Assembly (NCBI RefSeq): GCF_000308815.1
Contig: NZ_BAFX01000050.1
Span: forward strand, 60,889-124,888
Direction of reading: 5' to 3'
DNA: 64,000 nucleotides
Source of the DNA: Nocardia concava NBRC 100430
GTDB lineage: Bacteria > Actinomycetota > Actinomycetes > Mycobacteriales > Mycobacteriaceae
A program made the translations under genes and the position numbers. The notes under the pieces are model-generated. The model was not told where the DNA came from. It did no database searches and saw only the letters and a list, made by a program, of their open reading frames with translations. Below, in pieces: positions 25,562 through 34,585 of this stretch; position 1 is the first letter of the stretch, and the number at the start of each line of letters is the position of its first letter.

Positions 25562-26415
25562 TGACCCTGACCGCGGAGAACACCACCCGCTGGGTGACGG
25601 TCGACGGGTACAAGCTGCGCTATCACGAGGCGGGCGAGGGCCCGGTCCTGGTGCTGCTGCACGGTTCCGGCGCGGGCGTGTCCGGCTGGGCCAACTTCGG
25701 TGACAATCTGCCGGTGCTGGCCCAGCACTTCCGCTGCCTGATCCTGGATCAGCCGGGATTCGGTGAGAGCGGGCGCCCGGAGGTGTACGAGCGCAACTAC
25801 CTGCGCATCACCGCCGACGCCGTGCTCGGGCTGCTCGACGAGCTCGGCATCGAAAAGGCGCACGTGCTCGGCAATTCCATGGGCGGCACCGTCGCGACAC
25901 TGCTGGCGCTGGAGCATCCGGGCCGCATCGATCGCGTGGTGCTCATGGCCCCCGGCGGCGTCGGCGTGAACATCCTCGGACCCGAACCCTCCGAGGGCAT
26001 TACGCGGCTGATGGAGTTCAACGCCGCCCCCAGCGACGAGAAGGCCATGGGCTTCCTGCGCGCCATGGTGTCCAATCCGGCCACCCTGACCGAGGAGCTC
26101 GTCGCCAAGCGCCTGAAGGCCGCCGCAGACCCCAGGGGCCAGGCCGCGCTGCGTGACGCCTACGCCACCTTCTACAACCCGAAGCTGGCCGAGCCGGTCC
26201 CACTGTGGGCGCGGCTCAAGGGAATCAAGCAGGAAGTCCTCATCCTGTGGGGCCGTGACGACCGGGTCACCCCGGTCGAGGGCGCGCTCTTCGCCGCCCG
26301 CCAGCTGCCCAACGCGGACCTGCGCACCTTCGCCCACTGCGGCCACTGGGTCATGGTGGAACGCAAGGACGCCTTCGAGCGCTCGGTCATCGACTTCCTG
26401 AACAACGGTCTGTAG
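25561..26415 (+). CDS. hsaD: HsaD-like meta-cleavage product hydrolase
   Basis: 284 residues of alpha/beta hydrolase. The catalytic triad is readable: Ser106 in GNSMGG, Asp234 in WGRDDRVTP and His262 in HCGHWVMVE. The oxyanion region LLHGSGAGVSGWANF is typical of C-C bond hydrolases acting on meta-cleavage products. HsaD splits 4,9-DSHA, the product of HsaC. The stop of hsaA and the start of hsaD share a base (TGATG), so they are translationally coupled. Confidence 0.88.
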   Translation: MTLTAENTTRWVTVDGYKLRYHEAGEGPVLVLLHGSGAGVSGWANFGDNLPVLAQHFRCLILDQPGFGESGRPEVYERNYLRITADAVLGLLDELGIEKAHVLGNSMGGTVATLLALEHPGRIDRVVLMAPGGVGVNILGPEPSEGITRLMEFNAAPSDEKAMGFLRAMVSNPATLTEELVAKRLKAAADPRGQAALRDAYATFYNPKLAEPVPLWARLKGIKQEVLILWGRDDRVTPVEGALFAARQLPNADLRTFAHCGHWVMVERKDAFERSVIDFLNNGL

Positions 26416-26444
26416 CAGTCGGTTTCCGGGGCTACAGTCCGACT

Positions 26445-26969
26445 ATGACGTGGACAGCCCCGGAAATCACCCGCACCCCCCAGCTGCTCGTCGGCGATGA
26501 GCGCGCCGTCCTGCATTCCCTGCTCACCCGCGGCCGCGAGATCCTGCTGTGGAAATGCCAGGGCCTCAACGGATCCCAGCTCGCGGCCCGCAGCGTGGAA
26601 CCGTCCACCATGTCCCTGCTCGGACTCATCCGGCACATGACCGAGGTCGAACGCGGCTGGTTCCGCATGCGGGCGGCGGGGGAGGAGATCCCCTACCTCT
26701 ACTCCGACGAGACCAATGAGGACGGCGACTTCGACGACACCGTCTCCGAGCAGGCCGAAGCCGACTACGCCCGCCTGGTCGAGGAAATCACGGCGTGCGA
26801 CAAGGCCATCGCCGACCTTCCCCTCGACCACACGGTCACCCACCCCCGCTCCGGCAAGGACATCTCCCTGCGCTGGATCTACCTCCACATGATCGAGGAA
26901 TACGCCCGCCACGACGGCCACGCCGACCTCCTCCGCGAACGCATCGACGGCGCTGTCGGCTACCAGTAG
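26445..26969 (+). CDS. DinB/DUF664 family protein
   Basis: 174 residues, a four-helix DinB-like fold. The family pattern is clear: SLLGLIRHMTEVERGWFR, then SLRWIYLHMIEEYARHDGHADLLRERIDG. The three metal-type His fall in HMTE, HMIE and ARHDGH. Members include mycothiol-, bacillithiol- or glutathione-dependent transferases and many of unknown role. It follows hsaD after 29 bases but is not an obvious pathway member. Confidence 0.85.
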   Translation: MTWTAPEITRTPQLLVGDERAVLHSLLTRGREILLWKCQGLNGSQLAARSVEPSTMSLLGLIRHMTEVERGWFRMRAAGEEIPYLYSDETNEDGDFDDTVSEQAEADYARLVEEITACDKAIADLPLDHTVTHPRSGKDISLRWIYLHMIEEYARHDGHADLLRERIDGAVGYQ

Positions 26970-26977
26970 GCGGAAGG

Positions 26978-27616
26978 CTATTTCGACGTCTGGGCGGCCA
27001 GCAGCCTGCCCTCGGTGAAGAAGGCCAGCAGGGTTTCCGGGCCGCCGAGTTCGGCGATTGTCCGTGCGGCGCCGAAGGATTGGTTCCAGAACTCGCCGGT
27101 GCGCGGTGTCCACGGGCCGACGTAGGCGTAGGGCTCGGGGATGAGGGAGTCGCCGGGGGAGACGCCGTAGTTGACCTCGTCGGCATCGATGCCGAGATCG
27201 AAGTGTTCGGGCCACAGCACCGGGGTCCGATCGGGGGCCAGCGTCCGCAGGGCGGTGTCGCCGAGTTCGTATGCGCGGGTGAGGATTCGGGCCTGGTCGG
27301 CGTCGATCCACAGTTCCGCGTGCGGGTCGAAGCCGGTGACATCCGAATAGACGCCGTCCGGCATACCGGGCTCGAGGCCCGCCGCCGCGGCCAGGTCCGC
27401 GATGGTCGCCCCGTGCAATTTTCCGACGGGTGCGTCTCCGAGCAGCAGCAGATCCTCGCGCACCGCGAGAATCGGTTCCTTCACCGTGGCGAACCCGCCC
27501 GGCGCGACCGCCAGCCGGATCGTGCCGCTGCGCCGATACTCCGGCCCCGCGAGCAGTTGTTCGGCCACCGCGTGCAGGCTCTCGCGGGTGCGGCGGTAGG
27601 CGTCGTTCGTCGTCAT
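26978..27616 (-). CDS. Conserved actinobacterial hypothetical protein (212 aa)
   Basis: Cytoplasmic, with no signal or membrane span. It contains FDPHAELWIDADQARILTRAY, VLWPEHFDLGIDADEVNYGV and SLIPEPYAYVGPWTPRTGEFWNQSFGA. I recall similar proteins of unknown function across actinobacteria, but no assigned domain. It is convergent with the DinB-like gene (8 bases apart) and divergent from the sigma-factor gene. Confidence 0.7.
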   Translation of the reverse strand: MTTNDAYRRTRESLHAVAEQLLAGPEYRRSGTIRLAVAPGGFATVKEPILAVREDLLLLGDAPVGKLHGATIADLAAAAGLEPGMPDGVYSDVTGFDPHAELWIDADQARILTRAYELGDTALRTLAPDRTPVLWPEHFDLGIDADEVNYGVSPGDSLIPEPYAYVGPWTPRTGEFWNQSFGAARTIAELGGPETLLAFFTEGRLLAAQTSK

Positions 27617-27710
27617 ATGGGTACAGAGTCCTCTGGGTGAGTGAGCGTTACAGACCGCCCGTGCGCGCTAGAGTCGCGTTCGAGGATATTCGTGCGGGCG
27701 AGGAGAGCGC

Positions 27711-28385
27711 GTGAGCCACAACGGCGTTCTACCACCGGACGATGTCCTGGTGGGGAATCTCCGCAAGCGCGACGAGGCTGCCTTCCAGTCGATGCTCGAC
27801 GCCTGGTCACCGGGGATGCTGCGGCTGGCACGGTCCTTCGTTTCCACCAATGCCTCGGCCGAGGAGGTCGTGCAGGAGGCGTGGCTGGCGGTCATTCGCG
27901 GTATCGACGGGTTCGAGGGGCGGTCGGCATTCAAGACCTGGGTGTATCGCATTCTGGTGAATACGGCCAAGAAGCGGGGGATCGCCGAGAGCCGGACCGT
28001 GCCGTTCGCGAGCCTGCTGGGTGAGGACGAGGGGCCGAGTGTGGATCCGGACCGGTTCCGACCGGCCGGGGATCCGTATCCGGGGCATTGGAAGGCCGGG
28101 CAGAAGCCGCAGCACTGGTCGGAGCCGGAGACGGCCACCGAGCGGGCCGAGTTCGCGCGCGTGGTGGCCGGGGCCCTGGCCGAGCTGCCCGACCGGCACC
28201 GGATCGTGCTGGTGCTGCGGGATATGGAAGGGTATTCCTCGGAGGAGGTGTGCGGGCTGCTCGACATCTCGGCCGGTAATCAGCGGGTCATCCTGCACCG
28301 GGCCCGGGCGGCGATCCGCACCAAATTGGAGGGTTTCTTCGATGCCGATCTGCTCGGCGGTCCGGAGGGGGCGGTGTTGTCATGA
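27711..28385 (+). CDS. ECF-type RNA polymerase sigma factor
   Basis: 224 residues starting with GTG 27711 after AGGAGAG. Sigma region 2 is DAWSPGMLRLARSFVSTNASAEEVVQEAWLAV (about residues 28-59); region 4 is ALAELPDRHRIVLVLRDMEGYSSEEV with a helix-turn-helix, about residues 162-205. The linker is long. Its stop overlaps a zinc-finger anti-sigma gene by 4 bases, the standard arrangement in which a redox- or metal-sensitive anti-sigma factor holds the sigma factor. Confidence 0.92.
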   Translation: MSHNGVLPPDDVLVGNLRKRDEAAFQSMLDAWSPGMLRLARSFVSTNASAEEVVQEAWLAVIRGIDGFEGRSAFKTWVYRILVNTAKKRGIAESRTVPFASLLGEDEGPSVDPDRFRPAGDPYPGHWKAGQKPQHWSEPETATERAEFARVVAGALAELPDRHRIVLVLRDMEGYSSEEVCGLLDISAGNQRVILHRARAAIRTKLEGFFDADLLGGPEGAVLS

Positions 28386-28609
28386 ATTGCGATGAATTCG
28401 TCGAACTCGTCACCGCCTTCCTCGACGGCGCGCTCGACGAGGCCACCGAACAGCGCTTCCTGGAACACCTTTCGCTGTGCGACGGGTGCGACACGTATCT
28501 GGAACAGTTCCGTCGCACCATCCAGGCCGTCGGGGAGCTCCCGCCCGAGAGCCTGTCCGGGGCCGCCCGCGAACAGCTGCTCGACGCCTTCCGCGGCTTC
28601 CGCCCCTGA
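28382..28609 (+). CDS. Zinc-binding anti-sigma factor (zf-HC2)
   Basis: 75 residues. The ZAS signature is present: C3 early in the chain, then EHLSLCDGCDTYLEQF, giving H-x3-C-x2-C. No membrane span follows, so it is a soluble, RsrA-like protein that likely binds the sigma factor. Overlaps the sigma gene by 4 bases. Confidence 0.9.
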   Translation: MNCDEFVELVTAFLDGALDEATEQRFLEHLSLCDGCDTYLEQFRRTIQAVGELPPESLSGAAREQLLDAFRGFRP

Positions 28610-28646
28610 CCTGTAACGCTGCCGCGGCGTCCCGACACTGCACCGC

Positions 28647-29351
28647 ATGACGAACTACGACGACCTGCGCGCACTCTTCATCAACTGCACCCTCAAGCCG
28701 TCCCCGGGCATCAGCAACACCCAGGGCCTGATCGACGCCAGCGCCCGCATCATGGAGAAGCACGGTGTGGAGGTCGACCATATCCGCGCCGTCGACCACG
28801 ACATCGCCACCGGCGTCTGGCCCGATATGACCGAGCACGGCGCGAAATCCGACGAGTGGCCGCTGCTGCAACGCCGCGTCATGGCCGCCGACATCCTGGT
28901 GGTCGCGGGCCCGATCTGGCTGGGCGACAACAGCTCCGTCACCAAACGCGTCATCGAACGGCTCTACGCCAATTCCCACCTGCTCAACGAGGCGGGCCAG
29001 TACGCCTACTACGGCCGGGTCGGCGGCTGCCTCATCACCGGCAACGAGGACGGCGTCAAACACTGCGCCATGAACATCCTCTACAGCCTCCAGCACCTCG
29101 GCTACACCATCCCGCCCCAGGCCGACGCGGGCTGGATCGGCGAGGCGGGCCCCGGCCCCTCCTACCTCGACGAGGGCTCCGGCGGCCCGGAGAACGACTT
29201 CACCAACCGCAACACCACCTTCATGACCTGGAACCTGCTGCACCTGGCCCGAATCCTGAAGGACGCCAACGGCATCCCCGCCTTCGGCAACCAGCGCACC
29301 GCCTGGGACGCGGGCTGCCGCTTCGATTACGAGAACCCCGAATACCGCTGA
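28647..29351 (+). CDS. Flavodoxin-fold NAD(P)H-dependent FMN reductase family protein
   Basis: 234 residues. The FMN-binding start LFINCTLKPSPGISNTQGLID and the VVAGPIWLGDNSSVTKRVIE region are typical of the NADPH-dependent FMN reductase/flavodoxin_2 group. GGCLITGNEDGVKHCAMNIL follows. It sits 37 bases downstream of the anti-sigma gene on the same strand, which suggests an oxidative-stress regulon with the ECF sigma factor. The exact electron acceptor is unknown. The stop codon lies in a 20-bp tandem repeat. Confidence 0.82.
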   Translation: MTNYDDLRALFINCTLKPSPGISNTQGLIDASARIMEKHGVEVDHIRAVDHDIATGVWPDMTEHGAKSDEWPLLQRRVMAADILVVAGPIWLGDNSSVTKRVIERLYANSHLLNEAGQYAYYGRVGGCLITGNEDGVKHCAMNILYSLQHLGYTIPPQADAGWIGEAGPGPSYLDEGSGGPENDFTNRNTTFMTWNLLHLARILKDANGIPAFGNQRTAWDAGCRFDYENPEYR

Positions 29352-29382
29352 GGTCGTTCCGCTACCGCTGAGGTCGTTCCGC
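29343..29382. repeat. 20-bp perfect tandem duplication across a stop codon
   Basis: TACCGCTGAGGTCGTTCCGC occurs twice in a row. The first copy contains the TGA stop of the flavodoxin-fold gene, so the protein is not altered. Confidence 0.9.
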
Positions 29383-29391
29383 GTGAACGCC

Positions 29392-29418
29392 AACGGCCCG
29401 AGAGTGTCTCGGGCCGTT
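29392..29418. terminator. Bidirectional hairpin terminator
   Basis: AACGGCCCGAGA and its complement, 12-bp stem with a 3-base loop, midway between the converging flavodoxin-fold gene and the DUF4870 gene. Ends in TT on one side and AA on the other. Confidence 0.8.
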
Positions 29419-29450
29419 GATATTCGGACTTGGGGACTTCGGTTGCGCGG

Positions 29451-29849
29451 CTACTTGACCGATGCGGCCAGCCGATCGGCATACGGGGCAACGTATTTCC
29501 CGACCAGGGGAAGCTCGGCCCGGACACCGCCGACGTTGTTGGCCTGGATCATGGCCATGATCCAGACGACGAGCGCCAGGACCGCGACCGCCAGCCCGGC
29601 GAGGCTGAAGATGATCCCCAGCGTCCCGAGCAGCGAACCGACGATGCTCAGCACGACGTTGACCACCGAGACGGCTCCGAAGAAGACGATCGATTGCGAG
29701 GCATGGAATTTCACATCGGGATCGTTCTTGCCCACGAACAGGAAGACGATGCCGGTGAGCCAGCCCAGCGCGTAGGACAGGATCGCGCTGGTCTTCTTGT
29801 CCAGGCCGGCGGACTGCGGGTGGTTGGCGGGAGGTTGAGAAAATGTCAT
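29451..29849 (-). CDS. DUF4870 membrane protein (Tic20-like)
   Basis: 132 residues. DKKTSAILSYALGWLTGIVF, DVKFHASQSIVFFG and LVVWIMAMIQANN are DUF4870 landmarks, giving three to four membrane helices. The family is widespread and its function in bacteria is unknown. Confidence 0.88.
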   Translation of the reverse strand: MTFSQPPANHPQSAGLDKKTSAILSYALGWLTGIVFLFVGKNDPDVKFHASQSIVFFGAVSVVNVVLSIVGSLLGTLGIIFSLAGLAVAVLALVVWIMAMIQANNVGGVRAELPLVGKYVAPYADRLAASVK

Positions 29850-29892
29850 GCCGTAAGTAGATGCCTCGAGCGGCGCCTACCGATCCCAACTT

Positions 29893-32196
29893 TCACAAAT
29901 CGTGCTCGTGTGCCCAGGCCGCGAGCTGGGTGCGGGAGGTGAGCCCGAGCTTGGTGAGGATGTGCTCGACGTGGGTCTCGGCGGTGCGCACCGAGATGAC
30001 CAGGTCGGCCGCGATTCGCTTATTGCTGTGGCCCGCCGCCACCAGACGCGCCACGTCCTTCTGACGACGCGTCAGGACATTGGTTTCGGTGAGGGTGGCG
30101 GTGGTGGCGCGCGGCGCACGCTTGAGAGCCGGTGGGGGAGTGACGGGTTCCGGCTCGGCCGGGGTCCGGCCCAGGGCGTAGTCGATGGCCTCTTCGAGGG
30201 GCAGGCTCGCACCCGCGCCGAAGGCGGCGCGGAAGGCTTCCTCGCCGAGCGCCTCGCGAACCTTGAGACGTTCCTTCTCGCCGACCGCGACGGTGATGGT
30301 GTGGGCCAGGCGAATCGTGCTGCGCTGCAGGGATTCCGCCGAACCCATGAGGCGGGCGGCGCGCTCGTGGTCGCCGCGGGCCGAGACGGTCCACGCCAGG
30401 CCCTCGAACGCGGAGGACAGCCAGATACAGCGCTCGAACAGGGCGAGCTGTTCGATGGCGCGGCCGTGGTATTCGGCGGCGGCGTCGAGATCGCCGCGCC
30501 GCCAATGGTCGATGCCGACCGTCCACAACGCCAGCCCGCCGAGCAGGTGCGAGCCGCTGTGGGTGGTGAGTTCCAGGAAACGCTGGGCCAATTCGGTGCG
30601 GCCCGGGGCCTCCAGCACCATGGCCGCCATGAAAGAGAATGCGTGCGAGTCCATTTCGATGGCGTGCTGTCCGTGTGACGCCGCCAATTCGATGGCGTGG
30701 CGACCCAGATCCAACGACCGTTCCCGGTCGCTGTCGGCGAAGGCGAGCAGCGACTGATCCAGCGCCACCTCCGCCATGATGTCGTCATCGCCCAGGGCCG
30801 CGGCCAATTCCATGCATTCGCCGACCAACCGGGTCGCCGATTCCTGATCTCCCAGCAGCGCCGCCAGCGAGGCCGCCGACGACAACGCCTTGGCTCGTTC
30901 CGCGGTGCGCTCCGGATTGCGCGTCAGCGAATCGGTGAGCCACCGGTAGCCCTCGGACAGGAATCGGTTGTGCTCCCAGAACGGCCGCAGCACGGTCACG
31001 GTCGCCATGGTGATCAGCGGCTCGTCCTCCAGCCCCGACTTCAGTGCGGCCCGCAGATTCGCGTGCTCCCTGGACAATTCGCTGAACCAGTCCACATCCT
31101 CGGCGGTCCAGTAGGCGGTCTGCCCGCGCATGGCCAGCTGCCGGTAGTGCTCGCGGTGCCGGGACCGAACCTGTTGCGCCGTACCGCGTTCGGCCAGCCG
31201 GTCGGCCGCGAACTGGCGGATCGGCTCCAGCATCGAATACCGCGCGACCTCCCCGTCGAAGCGCAGCATCACCACCGACTTGTCGACCAACCCGGTCAGC
31301 GCCTCCATCAGCGAGCCCGGCCCCAGCTCGCACACCGCCTCCGCGGCATCGATGTCGAAACCGCCCGCGAACACCGAAAGCTGTTCCCACAGCGCCTGTT
31401 CGGCCGCGGTGCACAGGTCGTAGCTCCACCGGATCGCGCCCTCGATGGTCTGCTGCCGCTGCGGCGCGGTGCGCGGCCCGGCGGACAGCAGCCCGATGGT
31501 GTCATCGAGGCGGTCCAGGATCTGTTCCGGGGTGAACATGCGCAGCCGCAGCGCCGCCAGCTCCAGTGCCAGCGGCATGCCCTCGAGCCGGCGGCAGATC
31601 TCGGCCAGCACGGCCCGATTGGCGGGGGTGGCCTGGAAGCCCGGATTGGCGGCGGTGGCGCGCTCGATGAACAGCTGCAGCGCGTCGCCGTCCTCGCCGA
31701 CGGTGTCCGGCACGGTCAGCGGCGGCACCGGCATGACCTGCTCGCCCGGGATGCCGAGCACCTCGCGACTGGTCGCCAGCACCCGCACATCGGGGGTGGT
31801 GGCGATGATCCGCCCGACCAGCGCGGCGCACGCCTCGATCAGATGCTCACAGTTGTCCAGAATCAGCAGCAGCCGCTTGTCGGCCAGGAATTCGGTGAGC
31901 CGGGGCAGCGGTGCGGTGGACTCGTCGCGCAGGTTCAGCGCCTCGGCCACGCTCAGCGTCACCAGCGCCGGATCCTGCACGTCGGCCAGCTCGACCAGCC
32001 ACACCCCGTCCGGGAAGGCCCGCGACACCAGCTGCCCGATCTGCCGCGAGAGTCGCGTCTTGCCCATGCCGCCGGGACCCAGCAGGGTCAGTACCCGGGT
32101 GGTGGGCAGCAGTCGCTTCGCGGTAGCCAGCTCTTCGCGGCGGCCGACGAAGCTAGTCACCTCTTCGGGGAGGTTTCCATTGACACGCCGCGCCAT
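29893..32196 (-). CDS. LuxR-family regulator with AAA/NB-ARC ATPase domain
   Basis: 767 residues from MARRVNGNLPEEVTSFVGRR. The N-terminal ATPase has Walker A GPGGMGKTRL and Walker B LLLILDNCEHL. A TPR-like helical array follows from about residue 330. The C-terminus is a LuxR/NarL-type helix-turn-helix (LTRRQKDVARLVAAGHSNKR, then SVRTAETHVEHI). This is the large signal-transducing regulator class common in actinomycetes. Targets unknown. A longer start at 32388 would overlap the divergent YjbR gene. Upstream neighbours share no obvious pathway. Confidence 0.88.
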   Translation of the reverse strand: MARRVNGNLPEEVTSFVGRREELATAKRLLPTTRVLTLLGPGGMGKTRLSRQIGQLVSRAFPDGVWLVELADVQDPALVTLSVAEALNLRDESTAPLPRLTEFLADKRLLLILDNCEHLIEACAALVGRIIATTPDVRVLATSREVLGIPGEQVMPVPPLTVPDTVGEDGDALQLFIERATAANPGFQATPANRAVLAEICRRLEGMPLALELAALRLRMFTPEQILDRLDDTIGLLSAGPRTAPQRQQTIEGAIRWSYDLCTAAEQALWEQLSVFAGGFDIDAAEAVCELGPGSLMEALTGLVDKSVVMLRFDGEVARYSMLEPIRQFAADRLAERGTAQQVRSRHREHYRQLAMRGQTAYWTAEDVDWFSELSREHANLRAALKSGLEDEPLITMATVTVLRPFWEHNRFLSEGYRWLTDSLTRNPERTAERAKALSSAASLAALLGDQESATRLVGECMELAAALGDDDIMAEVALDQSLLAFADSDRERSLDLGRHAIELAASHGQHAIEMDSHAFSFMAAMVLEAPGRTELAQRFLELTTHSGSHLLGGLALWTVGIDHWRRGDLDAAAEYHGRAIEQLALFERCIWLSSAFEGLAWTVSARGDHERAARLMGSAESLQRSTIRLAHTITVAVGEKERLKVREALGEEAFRAAFGAGASLPLEEAIDYALGRTPAEPEPVTPPPALKRAPRATTATLTETNVLTRRQKDVARLVAAGHSNKRIAADLVISVRTAETHVEHILTKLGLTSRTQLAAWAHEHDL

Positions 32197-32293
32197 GGCG
32201 TCCAACCTATGTGATCTGTCCCATTTCTTGCCAGCGGCGGTGCATAAAAGCTGCTCGCGTCGGTCTGGTAAGCGCGGCCGATAGACTCGCCGT

Positions 32294-32725
32294 GTGCCGA
32301 GCAGAAGTCGCCGGGCCCGCCTCGCAGACGTCCACGAGATCGCGCTGGGCATGCCGCACGTGACCATCGAGCAAGGTCCGGCGGGCAATCCGGTCTACCA
32401 GGTGGGCCGCAAATCCTTCGTCTTCTTCCGCACCCCGCGGCCCGACGCCTTCGACCCGGAGACCGGCGAGCGCTATGACGACGTCATCGTGATCTGGGTG
32501 CCCTCCGAGGACGACAAGCTGGCGTTGACCCAGGACCCCGATTCCCCGTTCTTCACCACCGACCATTTCCGCGGACATCTCTCGGTTCTGGTGCGCGGCA
32601 GCCGAATTCCCGAACTGTCCCTGGCCGAACTCACCGAAGTCATTCAGGACGCCTGGCTTTCACGCGCCTCCGCCACCCGCGCCCGGCAGTGGCTCAATGC
32701 GAATGCGGGGAACGTGTCCGACTGA
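32294..32725 (+). CDS. MmcQ/YjbR family protein
   Basis: 143 residues from GTG 32294. The YjbR pattern is visible: HEIALGMPHVTIEQG, QVGRKSFVFFR, and late ELTEVIQDAWLSRASATRAR. The fold is DNA-binding-like but the function is unknown. It overlaps the 3' end of the convergent alpha/beta hydrolase gene by 32 bases. Confidence 0.82.
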   Translation: MPSRSRRARLADVHEIALGMPHVTIEQGPAGNPVYQVGRKSFVFFRTPRPDAFDPETGERYDDVIVIWVPSEDDKLALTQDPDSPFFTTDHFRGHLSVLVRGSRIPELSLAELTEVIQDAWLSRASATRARQWLNANAGNVSD

Positions 32726-33620
32726 GCGCGCTGCGCAGGGCGTCGATGATGACGGTCCGGGCCGCACGGCCTTCCGGTGTCGGGGTCAGCGGATAGACAT
32801 GCACCAGGCCCGAGGCCTCGTGATAGTCGACCTCGACCCCTGCGGCCCGGGCCTTCTCGACCATGAGGCGAGCATCCGGCAGCAGGATGTCGCGGGTGCC
32901 GCAGAAGACGGTGAGCGGGCCGAGGCCGGTGAAGTCGGCGTAGAGCGGGCTCACCCGGGGGTCGGTGAAGGGGAGCGGGCCGCGCCAGTGGTCACCCAGG
33001 ACCACGCCGCCGTCCCGGCCCAGCCAGGGATCCTCCGGCTGGACGATCGGGATCTCGGGATTGACCATCGACAGATCGGTGGCGGGCGAAATCAGCACTG
33101 TCCGAGGCACACTCGGGTCACCGGCATCGCGCAGCACCACCGCGGTGGAGAGCGCGATCTGCCCGCCCGCCGAATCCCCGGCCAGGCACACCTCGCCGTA
33201 TTCGGCGCGATTGGCGCGGACCAGATCGGCGAAGGCCGGAATCACCTGATCGGCGGTGCCGTACGGGATCAGCGGGTAGATGGGCAGCGTGACCGTGGTT
33301 TTCGCCCGAGCCGCGATATCGGCGGCCAATTCCCAATGCTGCCGGGCGATCTCATTGACCCACCCGCCGCCATGGCAGTAGATGACGTTCCCGTGCGCGC
33401 CGCCGGATCGCGGCGTGAGGGTGTAGATCGGCCAGCCGTTCTCCCGCCGCACCGACACCTCGACGTCCGAGCGCAGGATGCGCGGCGGCCCGAAGGACTG
33501 CGGTCGCAGCGTCCGCTCGCGAATGTGTTTCCGAGCGCCCTCGGCGGTCAGGAAGGGCTGGTTGGCGCGCGTGACCCGCAGAAACGCGGGCACCACCACC
33601 TGGCTCATGAAGCTCGGCAT
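32694..33620 (-). CDS. Alpha/beta hydrolase, hormone-sensitive-lipase-like
   Basis: 308 residues. Family IV esterase signs: oxyanion motif YCHGGGWVNE, nucleophile elbow LAGDSAGGQIAL, late Asp in CGTRDILLPDA and His in SGLVHVYPLTP. It probably hydrolyses short-chain esters or acylglycerols in the cytoplasm. It overlaps the convergent YjbR gene by 32 bases and lies downstream of another alpha/beta hydrolase on the same strand, 61 bases away. Confidence 0.87.
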   Translation of the reverse strand: MPSFMSQVVVPAFLRVTRANQPFLTAEGARKHIRERTLRPQSFGPPRILRSDVEVSVRRENGWPIYTLTPRSGGAHGNVIYCHGGGWVNEIARQHWELAADIAARAKTTVTLPIYPLIPYGTADQVIPAFADLVRANRAEYGEVCLAGDSAGGQIALSTAVVLRDAGDPSVPRTVLISPATDLSMVNPEIPIVQPEDPWLGRDGGVVLGDHWRGPLPFTDPRVSPLYADFTGLGPLTVFCGTRDILLPDARLMVEKARAAGVEVDYHEASGLVHVYPLTPTPEGRAARTVIIDALRSALSRTRSPHSH

Positions 33621-33681
33621 CGCGCCTCCAGTGCATTCGTCCGGCCGATTTCGCCGACCTTACCGAACGGTAGCGCGGGCC

Positions 33682-34530
33682 CTATTCGGATTCGATGACC
33701 GCCTCGGTGAGGAACTCCGACATGGCCGCCGCCACCGCATCGGGCTGATCGATCATCGACAGCACATAGGCGTCATCGATCTCGACCAGGCGCGCCTTGG
33801 GAATGATCTCGGCCAGTCGCCGGCCGTGCTCGCGCGGCATCACCTTGCCCGCCGACGACCAGAGAATCAGCGCCTCGCCCCGGAAGTCGCGCAGCGCTTC
33901 GGTATTCGCGATGAGCTCGGCCTTGGGCCGCTTGGACTTGCCGTACTTCAGCATGTCCCGCTGAATCCGCTTGTCCCGCAGGCCCGGTTCGGTCCAGCCG
34001 TGCACGAGTTCGTCGCTGAGCGGATAGCGCGCCATCCAGCCGAACAACAGCGGCGACGACCGCAGCCAGGAGATGCGTAACTGCTTGAGCCCCAAGGTCA
34101 GTGCGCCCGGCAGGTAGGCGGCCGCGGTGACGGTCTTGCCCGGCAGGCCCGGCGGGAAATTGGTGAACGCCTCGCACGGCAGCACGATCATCCGCCCGAC
34201 CCGCTCGTCCAGCCCGTACGCGGTGAGGAACAGGCTGCCGCCCCAATCGGTGTGCACCAGCGTCACATCGTGCAGATCCAGCGCCGCAAGGAAATCCGCG
34301 ATCAGCTGGTTCAGCCCCCGCATGCTCAGATCGGCATCCTCCCGCAGCGGTTCCGGATGCGAGCCCAGCGGCAACTCCGGCTGGATGTACCGGAACCCCT
34401 GCGGCAGCTTCCCGATCACCGCGTCCCACTGCGTCTGATTCATCAGCAGCCCGTGCAAGAGCACGACCGCCGGACCCTCACCCCGCTCGCTGTAATGGAT
34501 TCGTCCCGCACTTACCTCGACAGTCGGCAT
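33682..34530 (-). CDS. Alpha/beta hydrolase, haloalkane-dehalogenase-like
   Basis: 282 residues. The nucleophile elbow is VHTDWGGSLF, with Asp in place of Ser as in haloalkane dehalogenases and some epoxide hydrolases. The oxyanion region is LLHGLLMNQTQWD. At the place of the usual late His the sequence reads EIDDAYVLSMIDQP, with no His in view, so the catalytic base may be missing or displaced. It is divergent from a TetR regulator; a palindromic operator lies between. Confidence 0.8.
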   Translation of the reverse strand: MPTVEVSAGRIHYSERGEGPAVVLLHGLLMNQTQWDAVIGKLPQGFRYIQPELPLGSHPEPLREDADLSMRGLNQLIADFLAALDLHDVTLVHTDWGGSLFLTAYGLDERVGRMIVLPCEAFTNFPPGLPGKTVTAAAYLPGALTLGLKQLRISWLRSSPLLFGWMARYPLSDELVHGWTEPGLRDKRIQRDMLKYGKSKRPKAELIANTEALRDFRGEALILWSSAGKVMPREHGRRLAEIIPKARLVEIDDAYVLSMIDQPDAVAAAMSEFLTEAVIESE

Positions 34531-34544
34531 GATCGACTCCTCCT

Positions 34545-34562
34545 CTAGAGCACACGCTCTAG
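34545..34562. promoter_or_regulatory. TetR operator palindrome
   Basis: CTAGAGC-ACAC-GCTCTAG is a perfect 18-bp inverted repeat between the divergent hydrolase (start 34530) and TetR (start 34586). The half-site GCTCTAG recurs at 34570-34576. A regulator repressing both genes is the simplest reading. Confidence 0.75.
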
Positions 34563-34585
34563 TGCGTTTGCTCTAGTCTGTATTC

